Part shown: positions 10,701-22,019 of the stretch, piece by piece
Position numbering within the stretch: the first letter of the stretch is position 1
Layout: the number at the start of each line of letters is the position of its first letter
Assembly: GCA_963971305.1 (NCBI GenBank)
Contig: OZ020303.1
Location: forward strand, 56,916,867-56,980,866
Length of the DNA: 64,000 nt
Reading direction: 5' to 3'
DNA from: Arcuatula senhousia
Lineage: Eukaryota > Mollusca > Bivalvia > Mytilida > Mytilidae
Program-made: the position numbers and the translations under genes
The notes under the pieces: generated by a model
Database searches by the model: none
The model's input: the letters and a program-made list of their open reading frames with translations, nothing else
Told to the model about the DNA's origin: nothing

Positions 10701-13104
10701 AGAAAAAAAGTGCGGAAAACTGAATTTGTTACGGACGGACGCACGGACAGACTGATTACTATAGGGCGTCCGCAACAAAGTTGCGGGGCCCTAATAATAC
10801 ATAATAATCTATCATAATTGAAGCTCACCTTCAGTTGCAAGTATTAATGTTCAGACTGAGGCATAAAATTAATTGTACACATATTGATAGCTTGTCACTT
10901 TATTTGAAAGGCTTTCCTAATGTAGTTGGAGCAGTGGACGGAACATTTATTAGGATCCAGGCCCCGTCAGAAAATGAGCAAGATTTTGTCAATAGAAAAG
11001 GGTACCATTCACTTAATACACAGGTTGGTTTCAATTAATCAATTGTTCAATGGTCAGATCTCCCAAAACAGGAATATATAACTGAGACCTATATATCTCA
11101 GTCATAATACTTTAAATATTGGACCTCATGCTGCATACTAATTTGCAAGTCCCTGAAAAGTAGTTACTGAGATCAATGGTCAGAAAAATTGTTATTATTG
11201 AACATTCAAATCAAACATTAAAAAAGTTTGTAAACAGGAAGTATATGAGTGACAGACCCAAATTAAATCCCTTGTTAAGGAAGCTTATGCAAATACTCTG
11301 TATCAAAATTAAGAGACTGTCAAAGGTAGTTGCTATGAAAAAGATAACAAAATTATATTCCTACTCAACATTTACATTTCTTTTAACAATTTTTTGCTCT
11401 TTGAAATCCGACCACATTCAATCATTTAAACAGCACATAAAATCATTATATAATTAAATAGAATATGCTTAAATATAATATCCCTACCCATCAACTCACC
11501 AATTTTTAATCATAAAGTGGATTCCACTTATTAGCATAACAAAATTGTCATTCAAATTTATGCAATGAAGCAAATGACCCATAATAGTGAAATGTCATTT
11601 TTAAACAGAAAGTACAAAGAATTTATATAATTTTGTCCAACTATCAAGTGTGTTGAGTAATTAGAAGTCAGTTGACACTTTTATTATATTATAATGCTTA
11701 TAAAATAAATGTGACATAAATGAAGGTTATAAAAACATGTTTTGATAACTTTTATCAACCACCTCGTGTTAGGAAAACATGATTTTGACAGGCATCAAGG
11801 TGGTTTTTGAAAATTTTAAAGGAATTTTGTACTTTTTGTCAGATTTTCAATGCAATTAAATGAAATGTTTAGCATTTAAAGTATAGGAAAGGGTTTGGTG
11901 TTTTAGAGACTTATTTAATTAAGAGGATTATTTTAATAAGAGTTAGTCAATTAAGTGGAATCCACTGTACATTATTTGCAATGTTAGTCTTTTCAGAGCT
12001 GTATTATATAAATCAATTATATCACAAGTATGCATGTTAATATTTAAAACTAGTTAGACCATTAACAAACTTAAAAAAAGTCACTGACTGTAGTCAGTAT
12101 ACACTTTCCCTGTCCTAAGTTAAAATCATTAATACATTTCTGAACCAAATAGACATGAAAAATACATGTAAAACTGATCAAATAATTGTTTTTGAATAAT
12201 CTGGTTACCAATCATTTAGGGATAGAATTGTTATCTACTAGAAAATGTAATAGATATGAAATATACATTTCAGATGACATGCAACGCCAATTTTAAGATT
12301 ACAAGTGTAAATGCCAACTGGCCTGGTTCAGTGCACGACTCAAGAATATTTAGGACAAGCCAGCTTCAACGTAATTTTGAGAATGGTCAGTTTATTTTTT
12401 GGTTAAAACTACTCTGCAATAATTGACAAGTCAAAATCGTTTTTGCAGTCAATAGAAAATATTAGCCATTTTTTTTTTGCAGCATTTCATCCATCATCAG
12501 GCAATAGTCATGTATTGTAATGGCTACAAAATAGGGGTTTCTATCCCCATGTTTTGCAGCGTTTCATCCGTCAACAGGCAGTACAAAAACACAAGATTTA
12601 TAGTTCTCAATAAAAAGCCATAATATTACCAGTGTTTCAGTCAATCCTCACAGCTATGTGCTCAGGAAATAATGACATTTATATACTAAATATAATTGTA
12701 TGGTACATACCAATTATAATTACATTTTAGGTACTTATCGTGGAATTCTACTAGGAGACTCTGGATATGCCTGTAAAAGGTATCTCATGACCCCGTATAC
12801 AGTTACCAACACAAAAAGTAAAGAGAGATTTAACAAAGCACTTTGTAAATCCAGAGTAGTCATTGAGCAGACATATGGCATCTTAAAACGACGTTTTCCA
12901 TGTCTCAGAGGTTTAAGATTTGCCCCCAATAGATGCGCGTACACAGTTTTGGCATGTGCCACTTTGCACAACATTGGTATAGAAAGAAACGACATCATCA
13001 ACAGAGATGAAGTTGTTGTGGAGGAGCAGCCTGCAATACAGGAACCAGCAGATGCTGATGGGAATATGATGAGGGACTTCATCTGTCAGGAGCACTTTAA
13101 TTAA
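7760..13104 (+). CDS. PIF/Harbinger transposase (HARBI1-like), 4 exons
   Basis: The protein is the DDE transposase expected to cut and paste the element. Exons: 7760-8183, 10911-11023, 12274-12385 and 12731-13104 (1023 nt, 340 aa plus stop). Each junction has GT-AG borders (for example CCG|GTAAGT and TTGAAAG|GC) and the frame is kept throughout. Residues 1-30 are very basic. Residues 65-110 give the helical HARBI1 N-region ([19 protein letters not shown]). Catalytic residues read as D151 (GAVDGT), D226 (LLGDSGY) and E262 ([14 protein letters not shown]), with 35 residues between the last two. Other family marks are [25 protein letters not shown] and ACATLHNIG. The length matches HARBI1 (about 350 aa). 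The ATG has G at -3 and +4. Domesticated HARBI1 is unlikely because the Myb partner and TIR are adjacent. Intron 1 (2.7 kb) carries a nested repeat. Confidence 0.93.
8184..10140. other. Transposase intron 1, first part
   Basis: Non-coding intron sequence. It holds a degraded reverse-strand piece of the GAACTGCTTA/GAGTTCACTC dispersed repeat at about 9690-9730. The minus-strand ORF at 8914-9198 has no recognisable domain. No exon with good splice borders was found between the donor at 8184 and the nested repeat at about 10140. Confidence 0.5.
10140..10800 (+). repeat. Short repeat element with 3' hairpin, in transposase intron 1
   Basis: The element ends in a GGACGGACGCACGGACAG stretch, then CTATAGGGCG and a hairpin CCGCAAC..GTTGCGG followed by GGCCCTAATAAT. 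The same ending closes 14640-15190, so both belong to one family. The body is AT-rich with phrases such as GGCCATAACTCCC. It is inserted within the intron and does not disturb the flanking exons. Confidence 0.6.
11024..12273. other. Transposase intron 2 with possible MITE
   Basis: AT-rich intron. AAGTGGATTCCACTT at about 11515 and TTAAGTGGAATCCACT at about 11950 are inverted with respect to each other and may bound a 450-bp MITE. The ORF at 11176-11457 lies inside the intron and matches nothing known. Confidence 0.35.
12476..12590 (+). repeat. Two copies of a motif shared with Myb-gene exon 2
   Basis: In transposase intron 3, TTTGCAGCATTTCATCCATC and, about 79 bp later, TTTTGCAGCGTTTCATCCG each end in a CA(A/T)CAGG-type tail. 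The second copy is identical over 19 nt (CGTTTCATCCGTCAACAGG) to the first bases of exon 2 of the Myb-like gene, read on the other strand at 18565-18547. The preceding TTTTG(C/T)AG splice acceptor is also shared. Confidence 0.6.
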
Positions 13105-14224
13105 ATTGTCTTTTTACATTTGTATTTCAACTTATCTTAAAATTTTGCATTTCTTACAAGTCAAATCTTTCAACCATATTTGTGAAATACTACACACCCA
13201 GAAAATCCTACAAAACTTATCTGCATTACTAAAATTTTGCATTATAACAAAAATATTCACATATCCTATACTGATACATGTAGGCAAAAACTTTTAAGAT
13301 CTTAAACCACCACTTAAAATTAGCACTTTTTGGGGGTATACTCCTTCACAATAAAATTCTATTTGAATAAAAACAACATTTAGTACAAGAGTAAAACACA
13401 AAAAAAATAGAAATGACACTGTAATTATAAAATGTTTGGAAAACTTGACTAAAAATGTACAACAAAACTTTCTGAAAATCACATCATACCGTACATTGTA
13501 GAATTACAGAGACATTATAACATTATGACCAATTATGGGTATAATCGTAGACTAACTTATTTTCAAACTAGTAACCAGCTTTAAGACTAGGGTTGGACTA
13601 GTTTTTCTTTAGCTATTTTGAAGTTTGATATTATAATCAAATCAAAGTTAATAGAACAATCAATGTATCATTGACATCTAGAAAAAGTGTTTCTTGACAA
13701 TTAAAATACAGCAAGACGTATTCATTGCAGAACGAGCCAACATAAAGTATAGAGAAAAAAATTACAATTTATAGCTTCTTAATTTTTTTTTTGACATGTT
13801 TACTTTCCATATCATGTGACACCTACACAAAAATGAAAGAGAAGGAAATACATTGCTTATAAATAAGTTAGTCTACAGTCAATTAAGAGCTTCCATTGAA
13901 TAAAGTGAAACATTTCAAACAACTAAGGTCAATCCAGTAAAAAGGCTTTTTATTAAACATTTCACTTATGTAAGTAAAGGTTGTAATAAGCCTTAAATTC
14001 TTCCCAAAACAGCTTTTCTTCAATGGTAGCACAATATTCACTCTATTTAACCATATCGAACCTTAATATTAGCATAATCATATTTATTAAGCGTAAAACC
14101 ACCCTACCCATTTTATACCCGTATAAAATGACCAACTATTAAAGTCATTCCTTAAATAAATTACATGATCATTTTGTTTAAATAATTAAAAAATGATTGA
14201 CTTGAATAGGTTAAAATATTTCAC
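13105..14224. other. Convergent intergenic region between transposase and Myb gene
   Basis: Very AT-rich. It carries the 3' ends of both genes. AATAAA occurs at 13351-13356 and at 13899-13904 on the + strand and may end the transposase transcript. The block GAATAAAGTGAAACATTT at 13898-13915 is mirrored by the Myb-gene end on the minus strand (GAATAAAGTGAAATATTT, 14231-14214). No ORF of note. Confidence 0.5.
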
Positions 14225-14230
14225 TTTATT
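14225..14230 (-). promoter_or_regulatory. Poly(A) signal of the Myb-like gene
   Basis: AATAAA on the minus strand lies 27 bases after the stop codon ending at 14257, in the context ACTGAATAAAGTG. This is an ordinary position for a eukaryotic polyadenylation signal in a short 3' UTR. Confidence 0.6.
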
Positions 14231-14256
14231 CAGTGGGAGCTCCGAGTGATAGACAT

Positions 14257-17200
14257 CTACTGTTCACAATCATCATGTTCAACTCCTAATAAAGCAGATA
14301 ACTGAGCCCGTATAAATTTTGCTTCCATTAAAGCATTTTTATATTTCTGGTCAAAAAAAAGTTTCTCTGCAATGGATACGTCTTGCTGAAGTTTGACTCT
14401 TTTAATTTCCTCCCGTAACAGCTCTGCTTCTAAACTTTCAATTGTTTCTTCAGTTGTCTTTTTCCTCTTGTATTTTGACATTGTTGGCATCTGACCTTGA
14501 CTTGCAGTTGTTGATGAGGAAGCTGTTGCTGGATCTGGTCCAATGATTACATACTCATATTGTTCTGGAAAAAAAAAGAAGGGCTAAAATTTAAACATTG
14601 AATATAAGGGAACAACAGAGTGCTATAGCAAACTAGAATACTGACAAAGTCAGAAGGGGCCTTGCGGCAAAAAATCTAAGTGTTTTCAAAATCATACAAA
14701 CTTTGATTATAACCACTAAAGGCATGTTCCATGGAATGTGTATGAAACTTCAGAGCTGTATTTTTAATAGCCTTTGAGTTTTATTGTTAAAAAATTCCAA
14801 TTCTCAAAATCTGTGATTTTCGATAAAAAATGAAGTTTTTTCCAAAAATATTAACAGATTTGCACGAAATTTTTATATGCAAATCATGACATGCCACTTA
14901 GCAGCTGTGCAATGTTTCAGAACTGTATTGTTAACAGCTTTTGAGTTTTAGTGTTCACAAAGTCCAATTATCAAAATCTGTGATTTCAATAAAAAATGAA
15001 GTTCTTCCCAAAAATATTTCACATTTTTGCATAAAATTTTATTATGCAAATTATGACATGCTACTTAGTAGCTGTACAAAATTTTAAACCTGTGCTGTTA
15101 ATAGTTTTTGAGTTTTAGTGTTCACAAGAATTGTTGACGAGGGACAGACGGACAAAGTGAAAACTATAGGGTGTCCGCAAAGATGCGGGCCCTATTAATA
15201 CAAGTTATACTGTAAGCGAGCTCACAAAAGGATCCCTTCGCTTTATATTGGACTCTGTACAGCAATAGAAAACCTAGTCAAAATTTCTCTCCTGAATGAT
15301 ATCTGAGAGCAATGAAATTCTTCATGCACATCTACATATGATGCACTTCCTTTATGTAATTTTTTTTTAAATCTGTCGAGTGATTTAGGAAGAGTTGCAA
15401 TTAAGAGGTTTGTGGACAGATGGACAGACAGGGTGTTTCCCATCCCCCCTTTGTAATAATATTTTAATAAAAATAAAGACAGTGAAAATTTCTAAATGAC
15501 TAATGTCAAACCTACCATGATCTTTTTCAGTCAATGATGATGAAGAAGTAGCTCCATCTAAAATGACATAAAATACATAATTCTATATAGTAATTTGACA
15601 TATTTTAAAATTTCTAAAATATGTTTTAGGCATCAACAAAAAAGCCAGCAACATAGCAGTGATGTCTGAGCTTGGACGTTTCCCTATTTACTTCTCTATA
15701 GTTATATCAATGTTAAAATGTTAAAATACTGTCATAGATTTATAATAGAGCAATTACAGGAAGGGCTTTTATTTGAGGCATATCAGTGCAACAAATCACT
15801 GCACTCCAGAAAAATCAACACTTGGTACTCTTGTATAAAGTATATAATTAATGAATTAGATATACCTAATCTGAATATGAAAGCTGGAGCTTTAGCTAAT
15901 AATATTAAAAAACAATTATGTGACAACTATATTGAGTATTGGCATAAATTGCAGCATGAAGCCATAGCAACCAAAAAGGGGAAGCTTTGCACCTATTTTA
16001 CTTTTAAACAGTGTTTTGAGAGAGAGAAATATTTAGAAAATAAACAGTTTAAAATTAGACAAGCACTGTGTAAATTATGTTTTGAACTCAGAAGAATTTA
16101 TTGTTAATTTAATATAAAACTATAAAACTGGTATGGCTCTGAACAGACTATATTTATATATATATATTTGTGTTGTCTTGACCCAATTATACATGTAAAA
16201 TCATTGTATTAAATTATTATGCCCCTTGAGGGACCTTAATTGGAATAAACAATCTTATAATTTACATAAAAAAATCATTTAGGGAATAAACAAATTGTTG
16301 TGCACAGTAAAATCAACATACATGATGTATCCAAACATACTTTAACTTATAATTGTCATGATTTTTTTTAAACTTTAATGAAAAGTACTTCCAGTCCTTC
16401 ATTTCAGTTAAAAAGTTGATGTAATGAAAAAAAATAGAAAAATAATGTTCAAAGGGGAACAACTCCAATAAATTAAAGATTCAAGATGGGGATAAAAAGT
16501 ACTAAGGATATTTTTAGGAAGAAGAGTTGCAATGACATAACTAACAGTCTGAGTCTGGCATTTTTTTTTCTTTTGAAAAGGGGAGGATATAAATATCTTA
16601 CCACAACTTCCATTAGCCTGTACAGATGTCTCTTGTGAGCTTGAGACAGGAATAGAAATTTCCCCTGTAAATAAAAAAAGTTAAATGATTAAAATAAGGT
16701 TATAAATCAACCTGTAGATCATGGGGTTATATACTTGTTATATACAAACAGATATATTACCCCATTTTTTTTAGTGTTCAATCAAGAATGAAGGTTACCA
16801 GGCAGGTACAATTTTATGAAGATTTTTGTTTGCCCATTTACTGATGTATATGTGTATAAATTTTCTTGATGATACCATCAGGTCAAGTGAATTAAACTAC
16901 ACATGTATTATAACTAACACATTTCAGCAGTGTTCCTATGAGCTGAAATGAACAAAGATGATTAAGTTCTATAACTCCTTTAAAGCCAGTCTAATAAAAA
17001 TGGTCTTATGCTTTGTTCAAAATCATACATGATACAATTTTATGTCCACATTTTTTTGGCAGTAAAAAAATGAATTAACTGTAATATTTTTTTGGTTTGT
17101 AGAACCGCTTACTGATTTTTTTCATAGTGCATATTGAATAATATTTGTCCCAAGACTAAAAATACAATACATAAGAAGATTCAAAACCAATCCCATATAC

Positions 17201-20200
17201 ATGTATATGTACATTTATTATTTTTTGTGATTTAAAATGATTTATAACGGGTTACCTCTACAAGTATCCAATGCCAGTTCAAGGCCCACTACATTGGGCC
17301 TTGAATCATGGACTTCAAGGAAGAAGTCTGTACTTTTCTTCACACTTTCAGGAGGGCCACCTCCAGTCTTCGGGTTTTTAACCCCATCAAGCTTTTCTTT
17401 GGCTGTTTTAAAGTGAAAAATCATTAGAATTGTGTAAAAACAACAGAATACCATTAGTGATATCAAATTTTATTAACTTGAATATTTTTCATATGAAGTA
17501 ATTTTGGATGCTTTCATTCATTTTTCTTTGAAATGACGTCAGCATGTATCGCAATGTAACATTGTTTTAACCGTTTCACCTCTCTTGGAATGTACTGTTC
17601 CATGCTGAATTTCAGGGTTGCATCTTGTGTAGTACATGTACATGTTAAATGTAAAATTCTATAAACTCAGAGATGCAGATAATCTTTTTTTTCTTGTCAG
17701 AAATTGGGTCCTACAAAATAGATAAGTTTACCTGACCTGCAAAAATTTTGCAAGACCTATCCACTTCAGCTGTATTAAATTAGTGCAAAACTTTGCCAGA
17801 CATAGGTCCTGCAAAATGTCTTCGCTTGCTGGACCTGCTGAAATTTTGCTCCTTTTGTCTGACAGGTTTGGCACTTATCTGCATCACTGTTAAAACTACT
17901 CTTTTTCTGGGTGCAATATAAAGAATGCCAAACAGTACCTTTTTTAATTTTTGTACAATATACAATGGACATATAAGCTTCAACTGGCAATGAGCAGCAT
18001 CAAAGAATAACAATTTGAAAAACAATTAAGATTAACGGTTTTAATTGTTTGGTTTATTGAACCATAAACTAAATTTTCATGGTGCACATTCAATAATCCA
18101 TGAGGCAGATAATGTAAAATGTGCACCATTAAAAATTTAGTTTATGGCTTCTATAAACCACAAAAATTATTTAAGTTTAAAATTAAAAATGGATATAAAT
18201 TTGGTGTGAAAATTTAGTGAAATAATACTTTTCTCTAAAAATATATTTAAAATTTGGTAATTCGTATTGTTTTTGAAAATGGCCAATTTCAGAATAAATT
18301 CATGATTTTATAAAGTAAATAAAACGGAAAGGTGCACATGGCCCATGGTTCATAAAAAAAAAATAGGTCACTGACCTATCCAGCTCATTCAGAATGATCT
18401 CAGAAAAAGGCATACTAAAAATTATTCACCACTTACAAGATACTAAAAATAAAGTTTTAAATCTGCTTGAATTTTCTGAGGTTACCTAAAGTAAACTTAC
18501 CTCTCTGTTTTATGTTGTCATATTGTTTTTTAATTTTATCGACAGCCCTGTTGACGGATGAAACGCTACAAAAATAAAATAGAAAGACATGTAGATGTAT
18601 TAGAAAAAAGATACATTTATGAAGGACAAAAGTTAAACTATCAAACTGGGATCATTCTGAATATCTCCCATATCGAAGACAAAACAAGGCAAAGACTGTT
18701 AGACATATGATGCCAGTATTGAACAAAAGTCACAATGGTCCTTACATGTACATGATACAGGAAAATAAATGGTGGGTTGAAACAGGCTATATTGAAAGCT
18801 ACAAATGTAAAATAATCCACCCTATTCCATTGTGATTTTAGAAATTGAGATGTGGAATATGTGTACATGTAGTCTATCATACATATGTATGTTACACAAT
18901 CAAATTATTTCAAAGTTCAAATTTTGAAAATTTGTTTGAATTCAATGGGAATTGTACCGGTGATTATGTCAGATGAAAACAGTCAGAAAATCACTGATTT
19001 ACACGGAAAACTATAACTAAAACCAGAATACAATGATGGTGACTGACAGAACCAAAAGGTGTAAAAATAAGTGTTTTTTAAATACTTCTTTTAATCCATG
19101 CAAAAATAAGTCACAGCCAGCATCTTCCTTAGCATCTCTAGGTGCACTTTTTGAAAATATCCTTTATTTTGACACGTTTTACGGATATAACAAAGGTCAA
19201 TGCAAAGTGTGCCATGACTTCATTTCCATAAAAGGGGATAAACTGGGATGACCTAATTTTTGACTGCATACAATACCAATACCAATATATTTATCCGAAA
19301 GCCAACATTACATAAAGTATTATGTTCCTGTCCAGTACCATTTGTTAAAGCTTTTAATATGTTATGCAATTCAAAAAATGAAAAACTACAAGAGACAGTC
19401 AGCTATTTGGTAGTCATTTTGTTTATTAAAAGTGATTTTCATAAAGAAGTTTTTTTAGTAATTATAACCCTAGGTGCATACATGTACATGCATACATGTA
19501 TAATACTGTCAGTCTGTGTAATTAGCACTGACCCACTTGCCCCTGGCCAGTAATAAAAGACTTTCCAGCAATTAAAATTCACAGGATTTTTAATTGGTAT
19601 TGGATAAATAGGACTAAAAATCAAGGATTTGGGGAAGTGAGTCTCAAATCCTATTTTCATAGACTGCCGCCAGCATTATACAGACATTGAGGCAAAACAA
19701 AATACATGTACATGTACAATGTATATGTTTGATTCCTGCTTCCTTCTCTTGAAAACTTGAAAACTTGTGTCGCGTACACTTATTCCACATCTCATTTTCT
19801 TCTAAGGTAGGTAGGTAGGAAAATTTTTTTTTTTTACAAAATTATATTACATTGAGTCAATGGGGAAGCCATCCCAACTTTGACTGTGCTTGTCCCAAAA
19901 TGCCAATAAAATCCTTATATTAGTGTAGGGCCAAAAATATAGGGTAGGTAGGGTTACCCAGTAGCAGGAAACAGACATGTATTTTTTTTTGCCTGATACA
20001 AGTAATATAAACAGCAAAGACTATAAAAGATACACTGGACAAGAATAGATTTTTATAATCTTCAGTACCCTTATGAAGAAGAAGAATCTGAAATGCCAAT
20101 GAGGAAACAATAAAATTGAGTAAGCAGGGATTGAAAGGAATATTTTACCCTTTATTTATGGTAATTCAAATTTTTTGTGCCATTTCTTTTATTTTGTATA

Positions 20201-21592
20201 TCATTATAGGCGGATCCAGGGGGGGGGGGGGCCCTGGCCCCCCTTTTGGCGGAAAAATTTGGTTGAATATATAGGAAATCATTGAAGCGTGACCAAAGCA
20301 GACCCCCTCTTAGGCCAGTTAGTGGGCCCCCTCTTTTCAGATTCTCTGGATCCGCCTCTGATCATTTATGAGATTAAAAAGGATTACATTCATGTTACAT
20401 GATAAATTTAAGGCACAGGATACGGTTACGGCAAATTTGGGCAAAACCGTAACAATAAGAAATTCTTATTGTTACGGCAAAGACGAAAATCGGGAACAGA
20501 TGACGGGACAGAGACCGAATCATTTACGACCGTAACAATAAGAATTTTCTTATTGTTACGAAACTTATAATTACGGCAAATAGATATAGGCCCATATAGT
20601 GACAATAGGAAATAGAGAGTGGCTTTTTTTTATATTAATTTATGCATTCCAAGCCGGCAAAAAATTCTTATAATCTATAAATTTAACTCAAATTTTATTT
20701 TGATAAAGTTATTGCACATGCAACATAACCAATAAGTGGTTTTCGGATTTTGATTTAACCCAATCACAGAGGATGGTAACGATTTTATGATCACCAATCA
20801 TAACTAGTTGTACGTCTACATCTATTTTGAGTTTCAAAGCTCGGTCTATGATTTAAATTTTTCCCCAAAACCATTGTTTACAATCTCTCAGTTAGCCGGG
20901 ACACTCACTACGGCAAAAAAAAAAAATATTCAACAAAGAAAAGAGCCCGGAGATTCCAATACCAACTACCGATGAACTGAATTTATTCTTTAATTGTTGC
21001 TTAATTAATTTATTATCAATAACAGCGAAAGAAGTTATTTTAACTATAAAATATCTTATCTTTGGTAAATCTCTTATGCCAATTATCTCGTCCATGCCGT
21101 AAGAATAAGTGCCGTAATAATAAGAAAATTCTTATTGTTACGGTCATAAACGATTCGGTGTCCGTCCCGTAATCCGTTCCCGATTTTCGTCTTTGCCGTA
21201 ACAATAAGAATTTCTTATTGTTACGGTTTTGCCGTAATCGTATCCTGTGCCTAAATTTAAATAGTACATGTCCATGGTCAAACAGATCACCTGGGCCTAG
21301 CATGGCCAAGCCTTTCCATCATGAATTTAATATGCAAAATAGTAAAAATTTAATCGGCATCATTGCAAGAACCGTTTTAGTTGGTGTTCGTGTGTTCTTA
21401 CGCATTTACTTCCTGGCAGACTTCCTCCCAGCCCTTTTTTTTCTCATCCACTGTCACCCCATCCCCGGCTCCACTCCCACCCTTAAATTTTCCAAATAAA
21501 ACCCCCTCCCTTTTCTTGACACTTTGGATCAGCATTATCTTTTCCTCCTCGGACCAATTCGATCCCCGCTTTTTTTTTAAATTCTCTTCCAT
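14257..21592 (-). CDS. Harbinger Myb/SANT-like DNA-binding protein, 6 exons
   Basis: This is the second gene of the element. In characterised Harbingers this protein takes the transposase to the nucleus and to subterminal DNA. Exons in transcription order: 21592-21402, 18565-18501, 17402-17256, 16664-16602, 15557-15516 and 14564-14257 (816 nt, 271 aa plus stop). All junctions are GT-AG and stay in frame. Residues about 8-90 form a trihelix-type domain with W13, W55 and Y79 (NWSEEEKIMLIQSV, then WEEVCQEVNAV, then IKKQYDNIKQR). Residues 98-115 are Gly/Pro-rich; 150-195 are Ser/Thr-rich. The C-terminus has a basic patch (KYKRKK) and a long coiled coil ending LLGVEHDDCEQ. I chose ATG 21592 (A at -3, G at +4). 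An in-frame upstream ATG at 21646 would add 18 residues. NAIF1-like host genes share this fold, but the context argues for the transposon gene. Confidence 0.9.
14640..15195 (+). repeat. Short repeat element with 3' hairpin, in Myb intron 5
   Basis: Two and a half tandem units of about 180 bp (TCAAAATCTGTGATTT..AAAAATGAAGTT) end with GGACAGACGGACAAAG, CTATAGGGTG and hairpin CCGCA..TGCGG plus GCCCTATTAATAC. The ending matches the element in transposase intron 1. No coding capacity. A degenerate relative with GGACAGATGGACAGACAGGG continues to about 15460. Confidence 0.65.
15629..16264 (+). pseudogene. 3' end of a non-LTR retrotransposon (LINE)
   Basis: The C-terminal part of a LINE polyprotein is readable: first KKASNIAVMSELGRFP, then after a frame break KINTWYSCIKYIINEL and GKLCTYFTFKQCFEREKYL (ORF 15718-16107, stop). 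These are the usual post-RT residues of mollusc LINEs. The frame break coincides with a repeated ATGTTAAAA at about 15713-15731. AT-rich 3' UTR follows to about 16264. The copy lacks the endonuclease and RT, so it is a 5'-truncated dead insertion in intron 4 of the Myb-like gene, antisense to it. Confidence 0.75.
18045..18165. repeat. Hairpin repeat in Myb intron 2/1 region
   Basis: ACCATAAACTAAATTTTCAT plus GGTGCACAT on the left is mirrored by ATGTGCACCATTAAAAATTT plus AGTTTATGG on the right, with about 45 bp between. A related GGTGCACAT word recurs at 18331-18339. Probably a small MITE or its end. No coding content. It lies in intron 2 side sequence of the Myb-like gene and is simply spliced out. 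Confidence 0.5.
18846..19794. mobile_element. TIR element in Myb intron 1
   Basis: TGAGATGTGGAATATGTGTAC on the left and GTACACTTATTCCACATCTC plus A on the right form inverted ends 950 bp apart. The same end occurs alone at about 38250 (GTGGAATAAGTGTAC) and 48378-48404 (inverted), so this is a dispersed family. The internal ORFs at 19033 and 19260 match no known transposase. Confidence 0.55.
20208..20357. mobile_element. Short palindromic MITE (GGATCC ends)
   Basis: Ends AGGCGGATCCAG and CTGGATCCGCCT bound 150 bp with a long G run and GGCCCCC/GGGCCCCC words. This compact form is common in invertebrate genomes. It lies in Myb intron 1. Confidence 0.7.
20411..21252. mobile_element. Foldback element with nested palindromes
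   Basis: Left arm 20411-20580 and right arm 21096-21252 are inverted copies ending AGGCACAGGATACG. AAATTTA flanks both sides (20404-20410, 21253-21259), a 7-bp target duplication. Each arm holds two palindromes built from GTAACAATAAGAA and TTCTTATTGTTAC, for example 20447-20477 (31 nt, perfect) and 20531-20560. The roughly 500-bp middle has no ORF of interest. Non-autonomous; superfamily unknown. Confidence 0.8.
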
Positions 21593-21595
21593 TTT

Positions 21596-21790
21596 GATTT
21601 TTTTTGCCAGGAAATATAAAACAGACGATCTTACCTGCATGTCCACTCTCTTTCCCGCCGCAAAGAGAGGTATTTAAAAGGTCCAGAAAGATCCTTAAGA
21701 CCACGGTCTTATTTTTGAAATTTCATGTTTGCTTCTGTCCCCGGCAAAAATTTACCTCTAAAATTTTCAAAATGGTGGACGTAGAAATCA
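21596..21790 (-). promoter_or_regulatory. Promoter module of the Myb-like gene
   Basis: Reading towards the gene: CATTTTGAAAATTTT (about 21777-21760), GGGGACAG, then a dyad TAAGACC-GT-GGTCTTA (21711-21696), 17 nt, then a TATA-like TTTAAATA (21678-21671), then the leader and ATG at 21592. The whole module recurs inverted at 46805-46945 with the same 17-nt spacing. The dyad half-site TAAGACC is also the core of the neighbouring satellite. Promoter function is inferred from position and conservation. Confidence 0.6.
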
Positions 21791-22019
21791 ACGCTTGAAA
21801 TGAAATTGATCTGAACAGAAAGGTAAAACGCATGAAAACAGCCTTGAGACATAGCTGGAAAACTTTGATTTATTTCGTTTTCGACAAAGGAAAAAGTGTG
21901 TTCAACATTATACGCGTTATTATGCTAAGATCAGATAGGGCTTGTTTGTTTATTAATGTTCTCAATATTATGATCATATATTTCGGAAATTTAAAGGGTT
22001 TTTAAATTTATTTATATGA

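Noticed and set aside
12450..12600. Hammerhead ribozyme in transposase intron 3 (CTGATGA..GAAA on the minus strand)
   Set aside because: The gap between the two boxes is too short to hold stem II.
21602..21646. Longer N-terminus of the Myb-like protein from ATG 21646
   Set aside because: The added 18 residues look like leader sequence, a possible donor (ATGCAG|GTAAGA) lies there, and ATG 21592 has the better context. Not excluded.
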